From: Rhynchonema sp. JSB1_4
Lineage: Eukaryota; Nematoda; Chromadorea; Monhysterida; Xyalidae
Direction: 5' to 3'
Assembly: GCA_030248065.1 (NCBI GenBank)
Contig: JASAMV010002688.1
Span: forward strand, 62,001 to 126,000
Length of the DNA stretch: 64,000 nt
In this document: positions 33,484-45,700 of the stretch, in pieces
Numbering within the stretch: position 1 is the first letter of the stretch
Layout: every line of letters starts with the position of its first letter
Translations under genes and position numbers: made by a program
The notes under the pieces: generated by a model
The model's input: only the letters and a program-made list of their open reading frames with translations
Database searches by the model: none
What the model was told of the DNA's origin: nothing

Positions 33484-35497
33484 ATGTTCTGCGCGAATAG
33501 TCGGACACTAAACAACATGAACAACAACAACACCGGCGTCGACACGTTGTTGAATGCAAACAACACGAGAGGCAACAACATTTACATGATCTTGATTCTC
33601 GTCATTCTCGTGCTCAATTTGAGCGTGCTCCTGTGTCTGGTCGGTTGGTATTTGAAGTGTCGGCAGTCGACGACACCAGCCAACGCCAGCAGTCACGCAC
33701 GTCCCATCATGATGACACAGCACACACGGAAAAAGCATTCATTGGCCGTACCTGACATGGTTGGTAGACTGTTGACTTGTGTTGCGCTGGCGCGGGCGAT
33801 TCCGAAATGGAAAATTTTCGATTGTTTTTCATCCTCTCCTTCCTTTCATTTTACTTTGTGTGCACTTTGCAGCCGCATCATGTGACAAGCGGCTTCAAAG
33901 TGCACAGCGTTTTATGGAAACGTGATTCATGAAAACCTAGCCACGGTTTTGTTGTTATCATGCCCATCTCGATGCCGAGAAACCAGAGTCTTTGATAAAG
34001 TACCGAAGGCCAGAAACAGGCTTTCCAGAAACAGCGATTGTCTAAATTGAAGTTTGTCCAAGGAAATCTAAGCTTTGTTGTTCAAATACTGAAACGCATT
34101 GCTCACTAGTTTGACCCCCGCCCCATTTGTGTCCGCACCCGGTGTGCCTGTTATCATGCCCATTGCAGTTGGATGACCGCCGTCTGCCGCCATTTCGAGG
34201 TCAGAGTCCGAAACCGTCGGTGAAATCGGTCAATTCCGCCACCTACAACCTCGCGCCGCCTCAACAACAGTCGTCCAGCATGCGATCAGTGGCGTTCGAG
34301 CACAATTATCAGTACAGCACTGACGAGGTGCGGCCCGCCACCGGCCGCATTGTCGTGTCACGCACAATCGACCCAGCCAGCATACAGATAGCAGTGAAAC
34401 GGTAAGCCCTGACCAGTGTAAAAAACATGCGTTTATTATTGCGAAAAAACGTCAAACATGTGTGACCAGTGTACAATGTATGTACGTTCATTATGACGGG
34501 GAAGGGGTGAGCCTGTGTGTCTGTGACCGGTTCAAAAACATGTGCTCATTAGATGCAGAGGGTTTTCTTGATCGAAATTTCGTGAGACAGCTCCAACATC
34601 AAGAGTCACAAAAATATCTAGAACTCAATCTATATCGGTGAAGACAGCGTCCCTTTCATTCATTCAATCCAGCTGGCTGATGTGACAAAACATCCACGCT
34701 TTCGAGCTTACAAGACCGACCAACGAATGACTTCGGAACATTGCAGTCCCACATATTCGCCCTACCGTCGACCTCTATTGGACAGCCTCGGCAATGGCCC
34801 CATCCACAACGATTACACTGCCGGTGGTGGTTTGGTGCATTCACCGTATCCGAGCGCTGGTTTTGGCCAAACCCAGTTCTGCCCACAACCACCACGATCC
34901 ACTCCGCGCATACTGAGTGGCATTCCTGAAACATTACTCACTTCACCAAATCGATCACCATTGCGTCGCCAGATATCCGTCGATCAATATCACCCAGTTG
35001 AGGCAGTGAAACATCACCCATTCGGTTATGCAGGCACCAATCTTCAGGTACATACATACGTATACCCAATTCTGATGTGTTTGATGAGTATGTAAGATTC
35101 GATAAGTATGTAAGGAACGGTATCTGAATGTAGCCGCCCGCCCATATCTGATTTGAAAATTTGAACTTACATTCTTCTCTTTTCCTTTATGTGCTTGCAG
35201 CCTCAACGCGATCGGCAGCGTGTTTCGAGCAACGAATCCGTCTCCGAGCTGTTCGTGTCGACCATCGGTGAGGACCCACAAGCTGCCGCCCTGATTAACA
35301 AGGCGGATCAGGCGATGCCGGGCGCAGACAGGAGGAACAAACTGTCCGTTGTTGTCAGTCCCCAGCTGTCACGTCGTCAGTCCGACATCAGTTCGTACAA
35401 GACTTGCTATGAAACATTAACTAGGTCAGTGGACGATGACAGCCAAGGCACGAGCACGTCGGCTAGTTCGGCTGAATTCATCACCATGGCGTTCTGA
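33484..35497 (+). CDS. Single-pass membrane protein, function unknown (four exons)
   Basis: Exons 33484-33759, 34169-34401, 34648-35047 and 35201-35497 join in phase to 401 residues. The N-terminus is Asn-rich (NNMNNNNTG, NANNTRGNN) with sequons. It is followed by one strong membrane helix, YMILILVILVLNLSVLLCLV, then WYLKCR. The rest is a ~320-residue tail without cysteine pairs, rich in Ser, Pro, Gln and Arg. It contains RRPLLDSLGNGP, PYPSAGFGQTQF, SPNRSPLRRQISVDQYHP and SRRQSDISSYK, which look like phosphorylation sites of basophilic kinases. A type III (signal-anchor) topology with a cytosolic tail is likely. I recognise no family. Three TGAAACAT copies lie in exons 3 and 4, in two frames. 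Confidence 0.75.
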
Positions 35498-36730
35498 CAA
35501 GGATTTTGCTCTTTCTTTTACAATTTTTTGAGTCTGCTCGTTTGTGCGTTTGGTTATCATTGTGTGCATTATGATCGCGATGTTTCTGTAAATTTTTAGC
35601 CGGATATGACCAGTGATTGACACCTGTTGTATTGTGCTATGTTTCTGAGATTGAATGCCGGAAAATCACGGTTTTCCCATCGACGTTCGTACATTTTCTA
35701 TGAGAGTCGCTGTCAACCAACTCTAATCAAAATAACCACAAGGACCAACAGCAACCACAAAATGCAAAACTAAAACTACACGAATCGAACTTCCATCACA
35801 CCGCAAAAACTGGAAGCGGCTAACGTGCCGCAGCGGCGTTACCTGATGCCAGAATGTGAGTAGGCACAGCCGAAATGGCCATGGGGCCACCTGCAGCATG
35901 CATGTTTGTGTGCGGGGACACGCTCATTTGCTGGCTGTTTGCTGGTCACATTTTAATCCCGTCGTGTCGCCTTTCGTTGCACTGTACGCACCGATACCCA
36001 TAAATGACTGCACACACACACGCACAGTACGCTGAACCCGATGTATGTGTACGCGTGTACCATGTACCAAACAGAAAGGCAAACGGGCGGGACGCATCAA
36101 AATTCAAGTGCACGTACCAGCGCCACATCGTGCCGGCAGTCGGCCAAAACATATGGTTCAGAGAGGGAGAGTGAGTAATTTGGGACAAACGGGCCAGGTC
36201 AAGTCGTACAGCCCTTATATGTAACCGGCCATCGACAGGGGCGCTATTAAAGCATCGTATATACAAGAGTCACACACACACGAGGGCGCGCCACAAGTTG
36301 TTGCTTGGCGCTGTTTGTATCGTGTGTGTCCTTTGGCGCGTTAAAAGCGAGCGTTGCACGCGCGCTCGGCCAGCCAAGCCATCGCTTACTACTATAATAC
36401 TACAAATACTCACACACACACACAATGCTTGTGTGCCACCACACGCCCGGAAATACTATTCGAAACTCTACGCACACACATGCGAGGGTTACAGTTGGAG
36501 GTTGATGTTTCACAACCTAACACCAAGCGGAACATATGCTCATGGTGGAACTAAACACGGGTATGAGCCTGCCCCGTGGCATCAGAAGTGTGCGTGAGAG
36601 AGTATGCGCGAGTTTCAGCTTCGGGAACGCATGTGCGCTGGAACTAACCCCGTGCAGCTCTCATGCACGCGGCTCATGCGCCGCGCAGCAAGCCGAATAG
36701 TCAAGCCGGGCGTCAACTAGTGTAGTGCCC

Positions 36731-37573
36731 CTATTCCAGATGTACAATATGCTGGATCGATAGAGCATATACATAAGCACAGGGTGAGAGCCAGGCTAGA
36801 GTACTACTAGTATATATGTAATACCTCGTGTGAGCGTTATGTTTTCTGTCCATAGCCCGAGTGCGTGTGATTGCGTAACGCTGCAAGTTGGTACCGTAAA
36901 TATTATGTATATGCACTGCTGTGTGCCACAGTGACTGTTTTGTGCGTATCGCAACAAAAAACAGCCGGAACGTCGACCACCCAAGAAGTGTATTAGCCCT
37001 TTGATATGTAAACCCTACCAGCCCCGAAACTGCTTGCTTTCTGCCTAGACAATCATCGTATCCGGTGTTGGGTCTTTGTGGTACCGAATTAATAGTGCAT
37101 GTCCGCATTATCCTATTGATGTGCATTTGAGCGCAAAAATGTATAATCCACCAGCGCGCGAACCATTCCGTATTGTGGGCTCGTGCCACGGTGGTATATG
37201 CTTGAAAAAACAGCTCTGACGGAATAATGTCACACCAGCCGGACGGGCCAAGAAGCACCGTTTTCTCGCCAGATCCAATATCATACCAGGTATCGGTATA
37301 CCTAATGCAGACAATGTGGTTTAGGTAGAGTATGCATCTCGACGATTGTAACGTAACCATAACCCACAGTACTTTGAGCAATGTCGTCGCCCAAACCGTG
37401 TCGTGCGTAACACGAGCTGGCCAACACCCGCGTCCACGCACGGAATTTTTTCGGCTCTTACGAGACTGCCGCCGACTGGCCGCTGCGTGTTTGGATGACA
37501 TAATGAAATTTTTCACACGTGATACTGCACGCTGTAAGCCATGACTTACATGGATGTTGTGTCCTTGGCTCAT
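36731..37573 (-). other. Long unexplained open frame, 280 codons
   Basis: It is the longest uninterrupted frame in the window that belongs to no recognised gene. The product is rich in Arg, His, Thr, Ile and Trp, has no signal peptide, repeats or domain I know, and lacks the codon pattern seen in the real exons nearby. It may be a relic, a single-exon orphan, or an accident of a stop-poor stretch. Confidence 0.2.
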
Positions 37574-39481
37574 GTACCTATGCCTACATTACATGTTCCG
37601 GCGTATGCGCGCATGTTTCATATTTTTTCTCTTTTCACTATCCCTCCATATTTTGTTTGGTCACCGCGATATTTAGAATACCCATGGTTCGAATGATATT
37701 GCTTTTGATTTTGTGCATCTAAATGTTTCTGGGATCACATCGGACCATGAGCTTTGTTTGCAAATGCACACAATCCCACGACCACATAGGGTATACCACA
37801 CGAAGACGTGCACGTAAATCTGATTTATCTATTCGACCCCTCCGTAAATCACATTTGCAGCGTGATTTTTTACTATAAACGGCCGTAGCTGTATACATAG
37901 ATGGAGCATTTATTCAATTCGCTGAGCCCATCTTACGATACACGTTGTTCAAGCGAACGAGTAAACAAGACGGCTTCAATGGGCACATACATGATGTCAG
38001 ATTTGCTTTGTAATTCGGCTGTACGCTTCGTGCGGCCAGCCAAACCCACCGCGGCGTACTTGCGCGGCTTTCATTGAGGAGCGGAAGTGGGTGAAATGGT
38101 GGAATAAAAGACTTTTTCTTGAGAACTTGGAATGTACCATGATGCCCAGCCATAGGTGTGCGAGTTAACCAAATCTCGTACCTGCTCTTGATTCTGAAGT
38201 TTCGAATATCACCATTGATAACGCAGCATGTTCGTACGCTCTTTTTGTTTTTTGTTTTCCTCAGCCATTTCTAACCTCGCTCTTTGGTTCGTAATTTATC
38301 CGCACCGTCCGTCAGCAGACTGCGGGAAAGAAGCGTACATGCATACATATACTACTCGAGCTTTTATAACGGCCTCGATATATCGTACTATTTGGCTGAA
38401 GAAAAGCGTTTGTCGTCGTATAGACACAACGCGTATCCCAAATTATTATCTGTCATTGTGTTTGTTTGTTTGATGCTCATTGGTAGTGGGGACTACACAC
38501 TTCCTATTCTGTCTATAACTATGTACTACAGGATGAGGCCCCTTTCTGCACGATTGCTGTTTCATCTTTTTTTCAGTTTTTCTCCTTTGCTGTTTTGTTC
38601 CTGATGCTATGATTTCGGCCAAATGTACACGTTTACCACTATTATGCGACGGTTCAGTCTCGGCCGATTCAGGCCCCGGCTGGAGCCTAAGCCTAGGCCT
38701 GTAAATGGGTCAAATATGCGTGCCTGAATCGGCCGGGCCTGAAAAACTAGGTCTGGAAAGGTCGGGCCTCTGAACTTCTGGGCCTGGAAAGTCGCGGAAT
38801 AGTTTACCACGCCAGCGATGATTCCCTCCATATCCTGTAACCTTTACAGGCACTTGTTGTACAATTCCGAACATGTTCTTTTGTGTCAGCTTTTGTTGCA
38901 ACATTTTGAATATATATGTACATTTTCCGTTTTCCGATCACTGAATGGTGCAATTCGGGCATGTTCAACTTTCGTGTCCTGATGTCGAATGCCCTAGTAC
39001 ATTAGCTCGTAAAGTGCTCCCTGTGCCCAGCCACGATGACGGACGGCTCAAATGTTTTTTGCATTCCGCTTTGCCACACGTCTGTGGGTGTGTAGTGCCA
39101 ATCGACACAGACTTGTGCGTAATCGACTTTGTCACTTTGTCTGTAGATGTCGATATACGGTTGGATAGAAAAAAACACACACGATACTGTGCGTCGGGGC
39201 AAACAGCTTCGTGAACGGTCCAAGTCTGAATGCCACTGGTGATATGAAACATCAGCCAGCCGAGCTGTCTACACCCGTTGCTAGATGTCACACCTAGATT
39301 ACAGTGCGCTCAACTCAAACCCCATTCAGAGCAAGGGTTAGGCGGGCATGTGTAGCTAAGCTACTAGATGCGCTGCACGATTTCCACCCGACCCGACATT
39401 CGAAATATAATGGTGTGTCTCTTTCGGCGCGGTCATGGAATATAACGAAGTTAGTAGTGTCGGTGCTAAAAACGCCACCGC

Positions 39482-39731
<250 letters not shown>

Positions 39732-40827
39732 ATAGTTTGACCGACGAGTGTTTGTGCATGTGCGTATAGTTTGCGTGAATTGAGCATGCCTTTCACGCGT
39801 CCGCAGCACAGCACCAAATGAAAGCGATAACAGCAGTGTCACTTTAGTTCCCCGTGTGTCTGTGTCTCAGCGGCCGCGCCTGCGCATGCAGTTTGCAACA
39901 CAAAACTTTGGGGCGCACTTACCCCGTCGTTCGGCTTTATAGCAGCTATATAGCAGGAGTATACAGTCCCTGACTGTAAATATATTCTCGGTTCTGGCAG
40001 TCGCCTGCATGAAACATCAGCTGGTCTGCTCATTGGTGGATTATCAGCGCGTTCATGTTACACGTATCAGTGGGCGCTTGGTATCTAACACCGAGTTACA
40101 CCGATGGCTGGTATAGGTACGCGGGCCATCCCAAACTCCGCGACGTCCGAAAGTTGACTACTGGCACACCCTTACTGTACCAGTCTGTGGAGTCTTGAAA
40201 CAAGCGGTGTGGCGAGAGCTCAGTTTCGATATACTGTATGTACCGAACACCGATCAAGTTGGCTGCCTGTTTCGTTCGCAGACTAACTTTTCTGCTCTCT
40301 CGACTTCTGTGTCTGCGTCGCGCATACATTATTTGCAAGACCGCACACGCTTCCTTCCGGCGAGTGCCCGAAAACAGTGCGCTTAGCCGTTCCGTTCATA
40401 ATGTTTGCTCCGATGTTTGCTGCAACGCAAAAAAATGCATGATACCTAATAAGATGCGCCGAACTGAGCGTGCGGAAATTCGGGTGCTGAAGTTGTCAGC
40501 TGCTGCATTATTATGGTTTTCGGTACACGCAGTTTGTTGTTAAAATCGCACGGTAAACATTCTTCAGCGGCAAATTCAGTGCTAAAAATTCAGAAGGGGT
40601 ACGGGGAGCACTTGCAATTTTTTGAGTTTGCCCTGTCAGATTCCCTTTGCAACGATCCCCTCTGTTATCTGACCCTCAATCCAAGAAACGCTCTGGCGCT
40701 TTGTATTTATTGTGTATTTATGTTGAGTTACTTTGGCCAGTCGAATTTTCGTCTGCTGTTATCGCCTTTACGTTTGTGCCAAATTTTATTATTCACACTC
40801 ATTAAGTGGACCACGTCGTTCCATTTA

Positions 40828-41077
40828 AAACTCCGGGGGCTCTAAGCGGAAGTTGGTGCATTATTAGTAGAAGGACGCCTTATGACAGTATTTTGATTCT
40901 CTGGATCTTCGTCTAAACGTGATAAAACAGCCGAAAGACAACAGAAAAGTACGATACGTATATATGTATGTGTATTAGTCGTTGGCCAATATTGTTGTTT
41001 AACAATTTTGTCAAGTTGTCTATTGGCTAAAAAATTCGTTGTCCAGAAAATAATATGTTCAATTAGAGCCCCCGGAG
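40828..41077. repeat. ~250-bp terminal-inverted-repeat element
   Basis: Left end AAAACTCCGGGGGCTCTAAG and right end TTAGAGCCCCCGGAGG are inverted copies. A third, diverged copy of the same end (CCGAGGGCTCC..GGCTTTAAGTGG) lies just beyond at about 41112-41150, suggesting two overlapping insertions. It is non-coding. Confidence 0.6.
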
Positions 41078-41779
41078 GCTTTTTTAAGTGGAAAATTGTC
41101 CGATTATAGCATCCGAGGGCTCCATTCGCGACGGGGCTTTAAGTGGAAAACTCCGGCATGCGCATTCTGTTAGCATATATTTCAGCAATGCAAATTTTAT
41201 GCGAAGCGTTCCTTTCTTTCCGTTTCTTTCATGCCAAAGTTTCAAACTGCAGTTTTTCTCATGCAGAAAGTCATTCTTCGAACATTTACCCGAATGCACA
41301 ATAATCGTATAGCCTTCCGCTGGCTTTCACAACTCACCAGAGGCCAATGCAAGCGTTATAGTCCGGATTCTCGGAGGAAAAATTCTGGTTTGTGATCTGA
41401 GCGTGTGTGACTGATTAATCGTTTGGAAGCAATCATGTCGCATGGATCTATGTATATGTATCTAACTCCCTCAACGTCGTTCTGCGGGTCGAAAACTTTG
41501 TTATTGTACGGTATAGTAGATACTTCGCTTTGCTTGCGGATAACCTCAAAGGTCGTCTCGTCGCGTTTTATTTTTCCACGTTACAAGCCGCAAGCGCACG
41601 ACACACCTATCCCGTGTTTGCTCTAATTGAAGCCCCCTCCCAGAGCATGTCTGAAATAAATAGAAATTCAATTTCCAAAGCCAACTCCTCCAGTTGTTCG
41701 GTGTCTTCTTCAACAACACGCTCTAATGCTCATTTTTAATGACCACTAACTGTAATTTTAGTCTGTTTCATAACATTAC

Positions 41780-42085
41780 CCTGAAGGGGGTCACCATTTC
41801 GGAAAGAAGATTGGAAAAGGACCTCTAAATCGCAGGGTCTTCGTTCTGATACACTTCAAAAGTCAAAAATGACGCGTCTGATACACATATTTTCAAGAAA
41901 GTTAGAGTTACCACGTGGTAGAAACCGCGTGCAAAAAGAGCCAAACTTTCTCGCGGGTCATGTTTTGGGTCAAGAAAACGCCAAATTCAAGACAAGCACA
42001 ATCATTAAAAAACGACTTTTAAAATACGGGACAAACAAAGATAAAAAATTTTTTTGAAGCTTTTGAATTTGGTCCCTCTGCCACC
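41780..42085 (+). repeat. ~300-bp dispersed repeat, copy 2
   Basis: Diverged relative of 31905-32160 in the same orientation; ends about 360 bp before the EPAC start codon. Confidence 0.5.
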
Positions 42086-42446
42086 GTGGTTTGTGGCTCT
42101 GAACAAAGTTGTTTCATCAAACACGCGAAGAGAATACAAAACCCCTTCTGGTAAAAGTCTCTGATCTGATTGAGGCCTCCACGAGCATGGCTAGAAGTCC
42201 CGGATTTCTGTCAGAGGAATACGGTAATCTTGGATTTCTTTTCAGAAAACAACAATAAATACATATACCCATGATTTCCCAAGTATCCAAAATGTTACAT
42301 CAGCATCACGAGACCATAGCCACGTGAATCATGATATTACGATCATTGTAGTGCATTGACGACACCAAGGTTGTGCGTGTGTGTGGCTGTGGGGTGGCAC
42401 TTGGGACAGGGATGGCGCCTGATTTTCAAGGCGACATCAGGACTGT

Positions 42447-42708
42447 ATGATGCAGCAACAGCAGTCAGGACAGCAGCAACAGCCACACCCGCAGCAGCAG
42501 CAACAACAACAACAACAGCCCGGCACGTCACAACAACAGCTCCATAGCAACCCACAACAGCACCAACGTAATGTCACATTCCAACTGGACGAACCTGAAC
42601 AACAACAACAGCATGTTCCGCAACAACATCAACAGATGTTTGAACAACAACAGCCACAGACCAGTCAACTTGGGCCTCAAACCGGTCAGCAACAACAACC
42701 TGGATTTC

Positions 42709-42769
<61 letters not shown>

Positions 42770-45700
42770 GCAGCAGCAGCAACAACAACAGTTTCAAGGT
42801 CACCAACAACGATCAGGGCAACAGTTTGACCCTCAACAACAACGGCTACAAACCGGCCAACAACGATTCCAACCCCACTTACAACAGGAACCGCAGAATG
42901 TGCAACAACAGTTTGGCCCGCAACAACAACAACAACTGGGTTTCCAACAACAGCCCGGTCCATCTGGAATGCAGTCTCAGTCCGGGGGTCAATACCCAGG
43001 GCAACAACAGCAGGTTCACTTCCAGCCACAACAACAACCACAACAACAACAACAGCAACAACAACAACAATTAGCGTATCAATATGAACAACAGTTTCCA
43101 TCGACTAGTGCCCAACCCCAGCCGCCCGACGTGCCTGCCATTCTTATCACCAATCACAGCGGGGTCGCACAACAACAGCCAGTCACCGGTCCACCCTTGC
43201 CTCTCACGCGCGCACAACAGGCAGCGTCAGTCACTTTTTCAACTGATTGATTTACTTATATCATTATGTTCTTGCCACTCAATGAAACATCATGTTGCAG
43301 CGAGGAACGCAAACGTGTCAACCGCGAGTACTGCATCGAACGTCTACGGTCGAATCGACATTTTCTCGAATTGCCGCAAGATCTACTGGTCCGACTGGCC
43401 AACGCCGCCGTGCATGAGGACTTGAATTCGGGCATTGTTTGTGAGTGTGACCCCCGGTTTCGTGGACGTGTTGATTTCAGGATTTAAAAAAACACAAATT
43501 AATTTTTTTTCTCAAAATAAACTGTGTTTGAATGCGTTGCAGTGTTCCGTCAGGGCGACCTGGCCAACTGTTGGTACATCCTGCTGCATGGCGTTGTCAG
43601 TCTGTCGCTCGATCAGGCTAGTCAGGTATGCAAGCAAGTTTTTAACTGTTTTTAAACAGTTTCAAAATTCCGCAAACTTCATTTCACCCTGATTTGTCAA
43701 GGACACGCCACGAACGCTGTCCGAAGGTGCTATATTCGGTGAGTCGATCGACATCGTCATCCCACATTGTTGCACGGCGTTGGTCAGGCGCTACACGGAA
43801 CTGCTCAGGATCGAACATCGCACATTCAAGGAAATCTATCAGGTTACATTCGTTTTTTGTAATGCGTCACTGCCAAGCTGGAATACCAGATATGGACCTA
43901 ACTGGGAAGACCGCTTTCTTCCCAGCACTTACTGTATGTAGTTTTGGGTTTGGTCCCGTTGTCTTTTTGACACCTGGACACCTGTGGTGCACCTGGACAT
44001 CGTCAGTTCGAATGTACCTGAAGGCCACGTCACCTATGCATACGGCACTGTTACTTTTGGATCCTCTGTTTTACGTTAGGTAAAGTGGTACATAATGGGT
44101 ACAGTATCGGCGATTTGGACTTGCAGACATAGCATGCATGCTATGAATAAATTATTCAGGATGCCAGTAACCAGGGTGGGTCTCTAACCTTGTTTCTGCG
44201 GAAGTACACCATTCAAGCATTCTATCCACAGCACCTTATTGGATTTCGGGTCCATGGTGGCAGTATTCTTGCAAAAGTGCTCCACAAGACACAGCAGTCT
44301 TTCAGTGTGTTTGAACATGCGTGTAGTATTCAGGAAACTCATTCATAACCGGTCTCGGTCCGTGTCGCATAAGTCAAGGTGTATGCCATTGTATATCCAC
44401 TGAAAGCAAGGTGCATTTTGTAACCCAGTAATTATTACTGCACATGTATACATATGCGTAGTGGGTGCACCAAAGGTTATTTCCCACGCACACTGTTTGA
44501 ATCAATGTCTTTGACTTTCTCTTGGAATCAAATTTCTTCGAGCACATTCATGTGCTGGCATGACACTTAAGTCACCGTTTTTTTGGTCTTGCACTCGCAA
44601 GATATTGGTAGCACAATGGCTATATAAGAATTCATCAAAATCAATCCTGATTTTCACGTTCAGTCACTCTTAACTACTGTGCTATTTGTGATTCTCACAA
44701 AACATTTTCAGCTGAAAATAATCTAGCAGATCATCCACGTTGCCGCAGGTCTGAAACATTCTCTTTACTACGTGTTTTGTGTGCGATCACGCAACGCAGC
44801 GTCATTGCCCCGTCACTGTCCCTCTTTACGATTCAGGAAAAAAAGTTGACCAATTCTTATAAAGTCATTGTGCGACCAATACAAAGCCACAGTCCCCGAA
44901 CCAATTACTCCCGTCCTTTTTTGCAGCAATACTCGCACCAGCTACAGCCGTTGTTGCATTTGCTCAGCGTGGCCGTGCGACATGTCATTAATGGTTGGTT
45001 GCCCTTGATGAATCAGGCAACTTGACACTTCATGTGTAGCTCCCCAAATTGCAGTGCCTTCACACGCCGGCCTGACGCCGCCGCATGATTCGACATCAGG
45101 CCCAGACGCCAGCAGCAGCAGCATCGTCAGAGATCGACCGCTCAGGCCGCGACGCGAAATGGTCCAAGCGGACAACTACGCAACGCTGCAGCATCAGCCA
45201 ATTGCTGGTGTGTTGATCAAATGGGTGACCTTTTTCTGTGATCTTTATGTTGTGCGTTGACGCCACTGCACTGGCGTACCGTCCATGTAGTACCACATAG
45301 CACGCACATGCAGTACTACACCACGGAAAGTACATAGTAATGCCTGATCCGTAATTCATTTTTGTATGCATCAACCTTGCAAATCGGATCAGATCTGCAG
45401 TGTGGTCACGTGACTAATTTCGACAACGTCGTTGTTCGCTGCTTTGCGCTTCGATCACAAATGATGTATAACAGCAGTGACTTTTTTGGTCGACAGACAG
45501 GCGCTGCACCCGGACATCGTCAGTGCGAATGCACCAAATGGTCTCCTTATCTTATAAACATTTGTCAACGGTCGGCATTTTTGTGCGCATCCTACCATCA
45601 GCAGTATAAACAACCTTGGTAATGCGAGCATAAATGCACCTGTGCACCCCATGTTGCATTCCAGTGTCCGACACAGCCGTCTACCCCGATTCGTACGTCG

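Noticed and set aside
42528..43101. Open frames rich in Leu, Val or Asn opposite or out of frame with EPAC exon 1
   Set aside because: They are shadows of the CAA/CAG glutamine repeat. The Gln frame is the one that joins in phase with the cNMP-binding exons.
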